Below are positions 1 to 6,876 of a DNA stretch of 19,466 nucleotides, one piece after another; the stretch's first letter is position 1; every line of letters starts with the position of its first letter. The notes below the pieces were generated by a model. The model was not told the origin of the DNA and ran no database searches. It saw nothing but the letters and a program-made list of their open reading frames with translations. A program made the position numbers and the translations under genes. Location of the stretch: contig CAMLRO010000020.1 in NCBI GenBank assembly GCA_946482425.1, forward strand, positions 1 to 19,466, written 5' to 3'. Source of the stretch: an uncultured Lactobacillus sp. GTDB lineage: Bacteria > Bacillota > Bacilli > Lactobacillales > Lactobacillaceae.

Positions 1-21
1 TAACTTTTAAGTTTATTGTAA

Positions 22-49
22 TATTATAGTGTATTATAAATGTAATACA
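22..49 (+). promoter_or_regulatory. Promoter -10 and palindromic operator of module A
   Basis: A TATTAT -10 box at 22-27 is followed at once by an inverted repeat, TGTATTA (30-36), a 6-nt spacer, then TAATACA (43-49). The palindrome therefore covers the expected transcription start, where a repressor would block initiation. A -35 box with a 17-bp spacer would fall across the left edge of the window and cannot be seen. The layout matches the promoter of module B near 3792-3842. By analogy with YtrA-type GntR regulators, the repressor encoded directly downstream probably binds here and controls its own operon; this is inference. Confidence 0.55.
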
Positions 50-63
50 GTTAGAAGAAAATT

Positions 64-417
64 ATGCATTTTAGAGACGATTTACCGATATATATACAAA
101 TAAAAGAATATCTATGTCGCCAAATAATCACCGGCAAGCTTGAGCCAAATCAGAGGATTCCCTCTGTACGTCATTTAGCAACGCAGTTGACAGTAAACGT
201 TAATACTATTCAAAAAGCACTCAAACAAATGACTACGTCAGGGCTTTTAATTACTAAAAGGGGAGAGGGTAATTTTGTTGCTAGCGATAAAAAATTATTG
301 GAAAAAATCAAAAGAGACATGATAGTTGCTGAACAACGTAAGTTTGTTCAGAACATGAAAAGCTTAGGAATCACGCCAAAACAAACTCATCTTATTTTGG
401 CTAATCACTTAAAGTAG
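64..417 (+). CDS. GntR family transcriptional regulator, YtrA-type (module A)
   Basis: A 117-residue DNA-binding regulator. Residues about 8-75 form the GntR winged helix: PIYIQIKEYL opens it, IPSVRHLA and VNVNTIQKAL form the helix-turn-helix, and TKRGEGNFV is the wing. Only about 40 helical residues follow, the very short C-terminal part typical of the YtrA subfamily, with no room for a large ligand-binding domain. YtrA-type proteins usually act as dimeric repressors of the ABC transporter genes beside them, and the ATPase gene starts 11 nt downstream. The ATG at 64 is preceded by a weak purine-rich site (AGAAGAAA). It is clearly paralogous to the regulator at 3862, with long shared stretches such as QLTVNVNT. 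The inducing signal is unknown; in other Firmicutes such operons often respond to cell-envelope antibiotics. Confidence 0.9.
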   Translation: MHFRDDLPIYIQIKEYLCRQIITGKLEPNQRIPSVRHLATQLTVNVNTIQKALKQMTTSGLLITKRGEGNFVASDKKLLEKIKRDMIVAEQRKFVQNMKSLGITPKQTHLILANHLK

Positions 418-428
418 GGGGTAAAAAA

Positions 429-1133
429 ATGGATAATCTTTTAGAAATCAGAGATTTAACTTACAAGAAAAATCTGAAGACGATTTTAAATAATATCAAC
501 TTAAATTTACAACCAGGAAAAATAGTAGCACTTTTAGGCGAAAACGGCGCTGGTAAAACGACCTTAATGAGGGTAATTAGTGGGATGGCTAAAAACTATC
601 GTGGAACCGTAAAAATTTCTGGTGAAAGTAAAGAGGCTCAACGAAAAGCCCGACTATCATTCACTGATAGTCTAACGGGTTTTAACAACTCAACTAAAAT
701 CAAAGATATTGTTAAGTTTTATGAAATTATTTATCAAGATTTTGATGGTAAACAATTTGAGCAACTTCGTCAGTTTATGAAATTAGATCCTGAAATGCGG
801 TTATCTGAGATGTCAAAAGGGATGCGAGAAAAATTAATTATTGCACTTGCATTTTCGCGCAAAGTTGATCTTTACCTATTGGATGAACCTTTTTCCGGTA
901 TTGATGCTATGGCTCGTAAAAAAATTATTAACTCAATCATTTTATGGAAACCAGAAAAATCAACAATTCTCGTTTCAGATCATTTTGTCAACGAAATTGC
1001 CAGTATGTTAGACGAAATAGTCATAATCAAAGACCAAACCATTTATACTCATAAATCAACTGAAGAGATACGCGAACACCATAAGAGTGTTGAAGACTAC
1101 TATGAAAGTTTATATGAGGCGGAGGATGAATAA
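429..1133 (+). CDS. ABC transporter ATP-binding protein (module A)
   Basis: A 234-residue nucleotide-binding subunit expected to sit on the cytoplasmic face and power the membrane proteins encoded after it. Visible motifs are Walker A GENGAGKT (37-44), a degenerate signature SEMSKGM (126-132) in place of LSGGQ, Walker B LYLLDE (148-153), D-loop SGID (156-159) and switch histidine H185 in VSDHF. The usual Q-loop glutamine is not evident; the region reads SFTDSLTGF (77-85). This pattern fits the CcmA/YtrB-like export ATPases that pair with GntR regulators. The start has a strong AGGGGG site. The stop overlaps the next start as TAATG, which suggests translational coupling. It is closely similar to the ATPase at 4227, largely without gaps. 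The transported substrate cannot be read from sequence. Confidence 0.93.
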   Translation: MDNLLEIRDLTYKKNLKTILNNINLNLQPGKIVALLGENGAGKTTLMRVISGMAKNYRGTVKISGESKEAQRKARLSFTDSLTGFNNSTKIKDIVKFYEIIYQDFDGKQFEQLRQFMKLDPEMRLSEMSKGMREKLIIALAFSRKVDLYLLDEPFSGIDAMARKKIINSIILWKPEKSTILVSDHFVNEIASMLDEIVIIKDQTIYTHKSTEEIREHHKSVEDYYESLYEAEDE

Positions 1134-1942
1134 TGGCTACTTTCAACCACTTATTTGGCAAACTTTTTGAAAAAAAAGCCAAATATGTTCATCTACTAGT
1201 TGTCCTGCAATTTATCAGTTCTCTGGCATCAGCGTTTTTTACTTATTTTAGTTTTTATTCTGGCAGGTTTCACTTAAATTTGAACAATAACCTTGAATTT
1301 TTTCCAGGATGGATGGCCTTATTTGCTTCCTTTACTTTCTTGTTTGGACCTATTTTATATATTTTAACTGTCGTTCAGAATGAACGCTTAAATAGAAGTA
1401 AGACATGGCGCCTAGCACCAATCAGCGATGGCACGTTTTATATTGATAATATCTTAAGTTCATTTGTTTCTCTAATCTATTTTGTCTTTTTAGATTTTAT
1501 CATTGCGCTTGGATTATTCTTTGTATCTATTTTTGCCTATCCCAAATTTGGCAAAAATTTGCGGTTTGAACTCAATTTAGATACTGACACATTTCTTACC
1601 TTTATTTGTATTATACTGTTGGTAATTCTAACTTCTCTTTTTATTTATTTTTTGGTTAGTTTCCTCAACTTTTCCAGTCAGGCAATTTTAAGTTTTTTAC
1701 CACAAGCATCAAGTCATATTTTAATTTCTTTTATTCGTATATTCATCATTATCATATTAATGGGACTGCTTGTTAAGCTCTATAGAGTATTGATAAACTC
1801 TTTTGTAAATCTTTTTTTACTAAAAGCTACTGATCTTGCGGGATTAGAATATGTTGTAGGTATGATGTTTGTTGCTAATTTGATAATGCTTGGCATCAAC
1901 ATCTTTTTAATCAATCATTTCTTTGAAGCAGAAGAGAAGTAA
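1133..1942 (+). CDS. ABC transporter membrane subunit, paralog 1 of 4
   Basis: A 269-residue integral membrane protein with about six hydrophobic helices (near 19-41, 60-81, 108-134, 154-178, 198-215 and 240-262). It is translationally coupled to the ATPase by a TAATG overlap, so it is very probably that ATPase's permease partner. I do not recognise a named family. Three motifs recur in all four paralogs of this window: SKTWRLAPISD (89-99) in the loop after helix 2, NFSSQAILSFLP (179-190) after helix 4, and the C-terminal tail HFFEAEEK. By position, the TWRL loop is a candidate contact site for the ATPase; this is inference. It is about ten residues shorter than its paralogs. Its job is probably export or sensing of an envelope-active compound, but nothing in the sequence names the substrate. 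Confidence 0.8.
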   Translation: MATFNHLFGKLFEKKAKYVHLLVVLQFISSLASAFFTYFSFYSGRFHLNLNNNLEFFPGWMALFASFTFLFGPILYILTVVQNERLNRSKTWRLAPISDGTFYIDNILSSFVSLIYFVFLDFIIALGLFFVSIFAYPKFGKNLRFELNLDTDTFLTFICIILLVILTSLFIYFLVSFLNFSSQAILSFLPQASSHILISFIRIFIIIILMGLLVKLYRVLINSFVNLFLLKATDLAGLEYVVGMMFVANLIMLGINIFLINHFFEAEEK

Positions 1943-1986
1943 ATCCTAATATTTTTTACAATATTTTCATAGTAGGGGGAAAGAGT

Positions 1987-2826
1987 ATGACCTCATTTAA
2001 AAATTTGTTTGGCAGATTCTTTGTCGAAAAAGCAAAAAATGTTTATTCATTTTTAATTATTCAAACAGTTGGTGCCCTTGCATTTTCTGTTTTTGGTCTG
2101 CTAATCGGGACAGGTAAGATAGGTGAATTTTTAAATTCTTATACTGAGCTTTTACCTGACTGGTTAATGGGCTTTTGTCTATTAGGTGTCTTTTTTGTCA
2201 TTTTCTTTTTTATTTATATTATTGTTAAAAATGAAAAGATTAACCATAGTCAAACATGGCGTTTAACTGCAATTAGTGACGAAAAATTTTACATTGCTAA
2301 CAGTTTAAGCACATTTGCAACGTTTGTTTATTTCATTATTCTTAACATCATTGTTGCTGGTATCTTGCTAACTGCTTCATTTTTTATGGACAAGGCTTTT
2401 CGTAATTCATGTGAGAGAATGTTTAAGCAATTTAGACCAAATTTTGAACTAAATACAATTCGTTTTATTTTTGATATCACGCTACTCATACTTTTATGTT
2501 GCTTTTTCATTTCGTTATTGATCAGCTTTTTAAATTTTTCCAGTAAAGCCATCATGGATTATCTTCCTGTAGCTTCAAACGGCTTAATTGTGAAACTATT
2601 ACATATTTTTATTGTTATCGTAATAGCATGGCTTTTTACTAAAGTAGAAAAAATTTTTGTCGATCAAGTTTTAGGCAGCCTCTTGAATTTTTTAAACTTA
2701 AATCCGGCTTATAACAACGCTTTACCATATGTTAATGTAATTGTTGTAGTTGTTAATTTAATAATGTACGTTATTAATATCTTTTTATTTAAGTATTTCT
2801 TTGAGGCAGAAGAAAAAAGTAGCTAG
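1987..2826 (+). CDS. ABC transporter membrane subunit, paralog 2 of 4
   Basis: A 279-residue membrane protein with about six predicted helices (near 20-40, 60-81, 107-132, 160-184, 200-219 and 248-270), paralogous to the genes at 1133, 2873 and 4934. The family motifs are present as SQTWRLTAISD (88-98), NFSSKAIMDYLP (183-194) and a C-terminal KYFFEAEEK. It starts 44 nt after the preceding permease behind a strong site (TAGGGGGAAAG), with no terminator between them, so it belongs to the same transcript. The soluble stretch at about 133-158 (two cysteines just beyond it at 171-172) is more charged than in paralog 1. It probably forms a homo- or heterodimer that shares the single upstream ATPase; this is inferred from gene order only. 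Confidence 0.78.
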   Translation: MTSFKNLFGRFFVEKAKNVYSFLIIQTVGALAFSVFGLLIGTGKIGEFLNSYTELLPDWLMGFCLLGVFFVIFFFIYIIVKNEKINHSQTWRLTAISDEKFYIANSLSTFATFVYFIILNIIVAGILLTASFFMDKAFRNSCERMFKQFRPNFELNTIRFIFDITLLILLCCFFISLLISFLNFSSKAIMDYLPVASNGLIVKLLHIFIVIVIAWLFTKVEKIFVDQVLGSLLNFLNLNPAYNNALPYVNVIVVVVNLIMYVINIFLFKYFFEAEEKSS

Positions 2827-2872
2827 TAAAACAATATTTGTCACCAGTTAGAAATAAAAATAAGGAGTCAAA

Positions 2873-3712
2873 ATGTCGGAATTTAGCAGACTATTCAATA
2901 GATTTTTTAAAATTAAAGCAAAAAAATTAAAAATATTGCTGTCTTTTCAGCTAATTGCAGCTCTAGCATGTGCCTTTTTTACTTATTATGAAGTTACAAA
3001 TTGGCATATCCAAAAAAATTTAAAAAATAATGTCGGTTTGATACCAGAATGGGCATTATATTTTGTCATCTTAGCCTTCTTTGTCATATTATTTGTATTT
3101 ATTTTAACTCCTTTGCAAAGTGAAAAATTTAATCGAAGTCAAACCTGGCGTTTAGCTGGAATAAGTGATAGTCAGTTTTATCTAGATAATGTTTTGAGTA
3201 CATTTGTATCTTTTATTTACATGCTTGCGCTTGAAGTAGTTGCTGCAGTTATGCTAGGTTTCTTATCTTTTTTGGTTGATAAAGATTTTCAACGAGGACT
3301 TCATGATTTCCTAATGGATCTACATCCTAATTTTGATTACAATTTTTTCTGGACTGTAATTGGTACGATTGTCTTAGCCATTTTAAGTTGTTTCTTTTTA
3401 TACTTTGTTATCAGTTTCTTTAACTTTGCTAGCCAGTCCATAATAGATTTTGTACCCGCCAACGTTAATGGAGCACTAGTAAAGATACTCCATTTATTCA
3501 TAATTTTTGTACTAATCTGGTTCTTTTTTAAAATTCAACATATATTTGTCTACAAAATTCTTTTATCAGTATTTAACCCAGCTAATTACGGACTTGCTTT
3601 TTCTAGTGATTTACCTTTTGCAATTTTGTCAACCACAATTTGCGATCTTATTTTGTTGGTCAGCAACGTTTTCTTATTTAATCATTTTTATGAAGCTAGT
3701 GAACGTAAATAG
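2873..3712 (+). CDS. ABC transporter membrane subunit, paralog 3 of 4
   Basis: A 279-residue, six-helix membrane protein and the last gene of module A. The family motifs read SQTWRLAGISD (89-99), NFASQSIIDFVP (184-195) and a tail NHFYEASERK, so the tail departs somewhat from the FFEAEEK of its neighbours. Helices lie near 20-40, 60-80, 107-134, 158-182, 201-219 and 247-270. It begins 46 nt after paralog 2 behind AAGGAG. No terminator hairpin is obvious in the 149 nt that follow, so some read-through into module B is possible. Substrate and partner subunits are unknown. With only one ATPase gene in the module, either the ATPase serves several permease pairs or the three proteins form alternative complexes. 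Confidence 0.78.
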   Translation: MSEFSRLFNRFFKIKAKKLKILLSFQLIAALACAFFTYYEVTNWHIQKNLKNNVGLIPEWALYFVILAFFVILFVFILTPLQSEKFNRSQTWRLAGISDSQFYLDNVLSTFVSFIYMLALEVVAAVMLGFLSFLVDKDFQRGLHDFLMDLHPNFDYNFFWTVIGTIVLAILSCFFLYFVISFFNFASQSIIDFVPANVNGALVKILHLFIIFVLIWFFFKIQHIFVYKILLSVFNPANYGLAFSSDLPFAILSTTICDLILLVSNVFLFNHFYEASERK

Positions 3713-3791
3713 GTAGGCAAATAAGAAAAAATTACTTTTACAATTTTATAATTTCTCACAAAAAAGCAAGTTATTACAACAATTAAAAGGT

Positions 3792-3842
3792 TTGCGGAAA
3801 AAATAAATCTGGTTTATGATAGTGTATTATAGGTGTATTACG
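3792..3842 (+). promoter_or_regulatory. Promoter and operator of module B
   Basis: A -35 box TTGCGG (3792-3797), a 17-bp spacer and a -10 box TATGAT (3815-3820) form a good housekeeping promoter. Directly downstream lies TGTATTA (3823-3829) followed by a second TGTATTA (3834-3840). The stretch ATAGTGTATTATA is identical to the one in the module A operator. Read as a palindrome with the same geometry as module A, the right arm TATTACG (3836-3842) matches TAATACA at five of seven positions. The site covers the expected transcription start. The 149-nt gap between modules (3713-3861) otherwise holds only AT-rich sequence. Confidence 0.6.
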
Positions 3843-3861
3843 GCCAAAGGATGGTGGACTT

Positions 3862-4227
3862 GTGGAATTTAAAGATAACATTCCCATTTACTTACAAATT
3901 AAGCAATACCTATATCGACAAATAATTACCGGCAAATTGAAGCCAGGTAAAAAAATCCCTTCTGTACGTGAACTAGCAGTGCAACTCACTGTAAACGTCA
4001 ATACGGTACAACGTGCCTTACAACAAATGAACTTTGAAGGCATTTTGTATACCAAGAGGGGAGAAGGTAATTTTGTCACTGAAGATACTACTTTACTTGA
4101 AAAAACGAAAAGGGAATTAATTAACGCTGAACTAGACAAATTTGTTCAGAGTATGAACTCTTTAGGGGTTTCTGATGAACAAATTCTCAAATCTTTAACT
4201 GAATATCTTAAAGAGGAGCGTAAATAA
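3862..4227 (+). CDS. GntR family transcriptional regulator, YtrA-type (module B)
   Basis: A 121-residue paralog of the regulator at 64, with the same plan: PIYLQIKQYL, the helix-turn-helix through IPSVREL and VNVNTVQRAL, the wing TKRGEGNFV, then a short helical tail. The start codon is GTG at 3862, about 10 nt after AAAGGA. An ATG at 3851 is in another frame. The stop overlaps the next ATG as TAATG, tighter than the 11-nt gap in module A. Recognition-helix residues are nearly the same in both regulators (SVRxLAxQLTVNVNT), so the two repressors could bind each other's operators. Probable role: autoregulated repressor of module B. The effector is unknown. Confidence 0.9.
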   Translation: MEFKDNIPIYLQIKQYLYRQIITGKLKPGKKIPSVRELAVQLTVNVNTVQRALQQMNFEGILYTKRGEGNFVTEDTTLLEKTKRELINAELDKFVQSMNSLGVSDEQILKSLTEYLKEERK

Positions 4228-4934
4228 TGGGCAATCCCTTAGAAATAACAGACTTAGTTTACAAAAAGAACCAGAAAAAAATTATTACTGACTTAAATTT
4301 AACCCTTAAACCAGGAAAAATTGTTGCTCTTTTAGGTGAAAACGGAGCGGGCAAAACTACTTTAATGCGAATAATTAGTGGCGTAGCTAAAAACTATCGA
4401 GGCACTGTTAAAGTTGCAGGTTTTGCCAAAGAAGCTGACAGAAAGGCACATCTTTCTTTTACTGATGGCCTGACAGGATTTGCTAATTCAACTAAAATCA
4501 ATGATATCGTCAAATTTTACCAAATTTTATACCATGATTTTAGTCTAAAGCAATTTGAGCAGTTAAGAAAATTCATGAATTTAGATTCTGACATGCGCTT
4601 ATCTGAAATGTCTAAAGGAATGAAAGAAAAGCTGGTAATTGCTTTAACTTTTTCCAGAAAAACGGATTTATATCTTTTGGATGAACCCTTTTCCGGCATT
4701 GATGCTATGGCTCGCAAAAAAATTATTAAATCGATAATTTTATGGAAGCAAGAAAAATCCACTATTTTAGTTTCAGATCATTTCGTAAATGAAATCGCTG
4801 CGGTTTTGGATGAAGTTGTTATTATTAAAAATAAAACTGTTTGTATGCAAAAGTCGACTGAAGCAATTAGAGCTGATAATCAAAGTGTAGAGGAATTTTA
4901 TGAGAGTTTTTATCAAAGAGAAGAGGATGAATAA
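4227..4934 (+). CDS. ABC transporter ATP-binding protein (module B)
   Basis: A 235-residue ABC ATPase, strongly similar to the protein at 429 along its whole length. Motifs fall at the same positions: Walker A GENGAGKT (37-44), degenerate signature SEMSKGM (126-132), Walker B LYLLDE (148-153), SGID D-loop and H185. As in its paralog, the Q-loop glutamine is not visible (SFTDGLTGF). Nucleotide identity also looks high through the Walker B region, consistent with duplication of the module. It is coupled at both ends by TAATG overlaps, to the repressor before it and the permease after it. It probably energises the single membrane protein of module B as a homodimer; cross-use with the module A permeases is possible. 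Confidence 0.93.
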   Translation: MGNPLEITDLVYKKNQKKIITDLNLTLKPGKIVALLGENGAGKTTLMRIISGVAKNYRGTVKVAGFAKEADRKAHLSFTDGLTGFANSTKINDIVKFYQILYHDFSLKQFEQLRKFMNLDSDMRLSEMSKGMKEKLVIALTFSRKTDLYLLDEPFSGIDAMARKKIIKSIILWKQEKSTILVSDHFVNEIAAVLDEVVIIKNKTVCMQKSTEAIRADNQSVEEFYESFYQREEDE

Positions 4935-5773
4935 TGGCTATTTTTAATCGCTATTTTACGGTGCTTTTCAGATTAAAAACCAAATGGATTTCTCTTCTGT
5001 TAATTATCCAGACCGTAGCTTCATTTGCGATGTCGTTTTTCAATTTTAATAACGGCCATGTATACATTAATAGAACTATTTTTTCTAATTTCTTTACCTT
5101 GTGGCTGACTATTTTTGTGGTATCAGCGTGGCTTTTTACCGGGATATTTTATTTAACCACCTGTTTTCAAAATGAACGTGTCAGTAAAAGTCAGACTTGG
5201 CGTTTAGTACCAATTGATGATAAAAAGCTGTATTTCGATAATATTTTAAGTTCGTTTGGTGCATTGCTTTTCTTTGTGATACTCGAAATAATTTGCACAT
5301 TAATTTTAGGCGTTGTTACTTTTACTTTTGATAGTCAGTTTCATACTGTCATAATCGAAATGTTTACTGATATTGGAAAGCATTTGCAGCAAGTTGATCT
5401 GGAAATTATGTTTAACTTCTTTGGTGCAATTATGATGGCCATTCTTTGCGCATTTTTTGGTTACTTCATTATCAGTTTTTTAAACTACTCCAGTCGTGCA
5501 CTTTTGGATTTTCTTCCCCAAGCACTCAGCAAAGCTTACTTTCGGGTAATTGCAGTGTTTGTGATTATTTTAGTTGCCTGGCTTGCAATCAAAGCCAGTA
5601 ACATTGGCCTACAAATAATTTCATTTCCGTTTAGATTTATGATGGGAGAAACCACAGGTACAAATGACGATTTAGCCCTAGCACTAATCTTAATGCTCGT
5701 AATCAATCTGTTCTTTTGGCTCTTGGATACAATCCTCTTCAGTAAATTTTTTGAGGCAAGGGAAGGAAAATAA
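4934..5773 (+). CDS. ABC transporter membrane subunit, paralog 4 of 4
   Basis: A 279-residue membrane protein and the only permease of module B. The family motifs are SQTWRLVPIDD (86-96), NYSSRALLDFLP (184-195) and a tail KFFEAREGK. About six hydrophobic helices lie near 18-37, 54-76, 105-131, 158-182, 203-220 and 247-269. It is coupled to its ATPase by TAATG. Its opening (MAIFNRYF) resembles paralog 1 (MATFNHLF), the only other permease that directly follows an ATPase. This suggests that ATPase plus this permease type is the ancestral unit and that paralogs 2 and 3 are later copies; that is inference. A terminator follows 13 nt after the stop. Confidence 0.8.
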   Translation: MAIFNRYFTVLFRLKTKWISLLLIIQTVASFAMSFFNFNNGHVYINRTIFSNFFTLWLTIFVVSAWLFTGIFYLTTCFQNERVSKSQTWRLVPIDDKKLYFDNILSSFGALLFFVILEIICTLILGVVTFTFDSQFHTVIIEMFTDIGKHLQQVDLEIMFNFFGAIMMAILCAFFGYFIISFLNYSSRALLDFLPQALSKAYFRVIAVFVIILVAWLAIKASNIGLQIISFPFRFMMGETTGTNDDLALALILMLVINLFFWLLDTILFSKFFEAREGK

Positions 5774-5786
5774 AAATTCGTATACT

Positions 5787-5817
5787 AAAAGACGCTAAAA
5801 ATTTTTAGCGTCTTTTT
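5787..5817. terminator. Rho-independent terminator after module B
   Basis: A 30-nt perfect palindrome (15-nt arms, 5787-5801 and 5802-5816) has the GC-containing core GACGCT/AGCGTC and ends in a T-run. Because it is flanked by A-runs on the left, it could also stop transcription arriving on the - strand. A real hairpin would leave a few central A/T bases as the loop. Confidence 0.88.
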
Positions 5818-5888
5818 AACGGCCAAAAAAGACTCATGATACAAACAGCAAAAATACCAATGCGAATAAAGACAAAATGCAATAAAAG
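5805..5888 (-). other. Possible tiny membrane ORF or gene remnant in the 5818-5967 gap
   Basis: The space between module B and the next - strand gene holds no clear gene. On the - strand an open frame runs from about 5888 to a stop at 5805-5807. It could encode some 25 residues from a TTG at 5882, with a hydrophobic core (IGIFAVCIMSLFW) followed by PLKRR. No convincing ribosome binding site precedes it. A second - strand frame just upstream, reading KAEKIAAITFIAF, could be the front half of the same decayed gene. Its end lies inside the terminator hairpin. I regard a functional gene as unlikely but not excluded. Confidence 0.15.
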
Positions 5889-5959
5889 TTATAGCAGCAA
5901 TTTTCTCAGCTTTTAAACTACGCAAAAGCAAGATTATTAATTATTTTCTCGCAACACTG

Positions 5960-5999
5960 AAAATAAAAGCCTGCAATGAAATAAGACGCATTGCAGGCT
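5960..5999 (-). terminator. Rho-independent terminator of the lepB transcript
   Basis: Perfect 11-bp arms AGCCTGCAATG (5968-5978) and CATTGCAGGCT (5989-5999) enclose a 10-nt loop. Read on the - strand, the stem is followed by TTTTATTTT. It lies about 20 nt after the stop of the 63-residue gene and ends that transcript. Confidence 0.9.
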
Positions 6000-6018
6000 A
6001 AACTTTATAAATAACTTT

Positions 6019-6210
6019 TTAATGATTTGCAGCAAGGTAATCGTACAGCTGATTAATTTCTTCAGGAGTAAACTCGCCTTCGCCAGTTTTCATTGCGTGA
6101 ATTTTTTCAACTGACAAATGACTTGCAAAAGCTAAATCCGTATCAGTAACATGATGTTTTACTTGAAAATCGATAATTGCATCGGATAATTCTTCTAATT
6201 GCTGATTCAT
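6019..6210 (-). CDS. Small HTH-like protein, probably LBP_cg2779 family
   Basis: A 63-residue acidic protein with no membrane segment. The pattern TDTDLAFASHLSVEKIHAMK (23-42) followed by GEGEFTPEEINQLYDYL looks like the core of a Cro/CI-type helix-turn-helix: a helix with LA, a turn, a second helix with SVEKI, then a G and a closing helix. It resembles small proteins annotated as the LBP_cg2779 family in lactobacilli, a name given from memory. The ATG follows a strong AAAGGAG. The gene starts 56 nt after signal peptidase I with no terminator between them, and ends before a strong hairpin, so the two are probably co-transcribed. Function is unknown; DNA binding is not established for this family. 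Confidence 0.75.
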   Translation of the reverse strand: MNQQLEELSDAIIDFQVKHHVTDTDLAFASHLSVEKIHAMKTGEGEFTPEEINQLYDYLAANH

Positions 6211-6266
6211 AATAAATTCTCCTTTACAATTTATTTTAACGGAAAAATATTAAAATTCAAAGGAAA

Positions 6267-6845
6267 TTAAAAACCTTGAATTTTATTAAATGGCCAATAT
6301 CTGAATTTGACTTTGCCAACTAAATTTTGTCGTTTTACGGGACCAAATATATGTGAGTCCTTTGAAATGTCACGATGGTCGCCCATTACCCAATAATAGC
6401 CCTTCGGAACTTTATAAGTAAAATTCGTCGTATATGTCTGGCCTTGAGCATTATTAGCTTTTTTGAAATGATTTTCTAGATATGGCTCAGGTAAAAGTTT
6501 GCCGTTGACATACATTTTATCATTTTTAGAAACAAGCTTATCACCAGGAAGACCAATTACACGCTTGATATAATATGCCCCGGGGACATCATTAGCTGCC
6601 TTAGGAGCAAGCAAAACAACAACATCATTGCGCTTAGGAGTAAAATTACGCACAGCAATCAAACGGTCATTATCTTCAAAAGTCGGTTGCATAGACGGTC
6701 CAGAAACTCTATCATTAGAAAGTACAAAATGGAATAAAACATAGAATACACCTAAAATAACTGCCATCATTATGACAACATCAAGAATAAATTTACCTAA
6801 GCTTTCTTCCTCTTCGTCTTGCTTTTTTGTTACTTTTTTCGCCAT
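6267..6845 (-). CDS. lepB: Signal peptidase I
   Basis: A 192-residue type I signal peptidase that removes signal peptides from secreted proteins on the outer face of the membrane. It has a short charged N-terminus, one membrane helix at about 19-42, then the catalytic domain. The nucleophile is Ser51 in GPSMQPTF and the general base is Lys94 in YYIKRVIGLPGD. The C-terminal box reads GDHRDISKDSHIFG where GDNR...SxDSRxFG is more usual. Such variants and this short single-anchor form are common in lactobacilli. The ATG has an AAAGGAG site. It is followed by the 63-residue gene and preceded by a divergent promoter region shared with the + strand methyltransferase-like gene. Other signal peptidase copies may exist elsewhere in the genome. 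Confidence 0.95.
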   Translation of the reverse strand: MAKKVTKKQDEEEESLGKFILDVVIMMAVILGVFYVLFHFVLSNDRVSGPSMQPTFEDNDRLIAVRNFTPKRNDVVVLLAPKAANDVPGAYYIKRVIGLPGDKLVSKNDKMYVNGKLLPEPYLENHFKKANNAQGQTYTTNFTYKVPKGYYWVMGDHRDISKDSHIFGPVKRQNLVGKVKFRYWPFNKIQGF

Positions 6846-6876
6846 AAAATTTTTCTCCTTTATTATGCTACCTTTT

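Larger units (their letters stand above)
64..5773 (+). repeat. Tandem paralogous GntR-ABC modules
   Basis: Unit A (64-3712) and unit B (3862-5773) share gene order, orientation, promoter-operator layout and strongly similar repressor and ATPase proteins. Unit A carries two further permease copies. Divergence is far past the point of a recent duplication at the nucleotide level, although patches in the ATPase genes remain close. No insertion sequence or direct repeat was seen at the borders. Confidence 0.8.

Noticed and set aside
1946..1968. Repeated AATATT in the gap between permease paralogs 1 and 2
   Set aside because: Short, pure AT, no GC core and no T-run positioned as a terminator; expected by chance in this base composition.
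2827..2872. TTGTCA before paralog 3 as an internal promoter
   Set aside because: No acceptable -10 box at 16-18 nt; the gap looks like ordinary operon spacing with a ribosome site.
3851..3861. ATG at 3851 as the start of the second GntR regulator
   Set aside because: It is out of frame with the GntR domain; GTG 3862 is in frame and has AAAGGA at about 10 nt.
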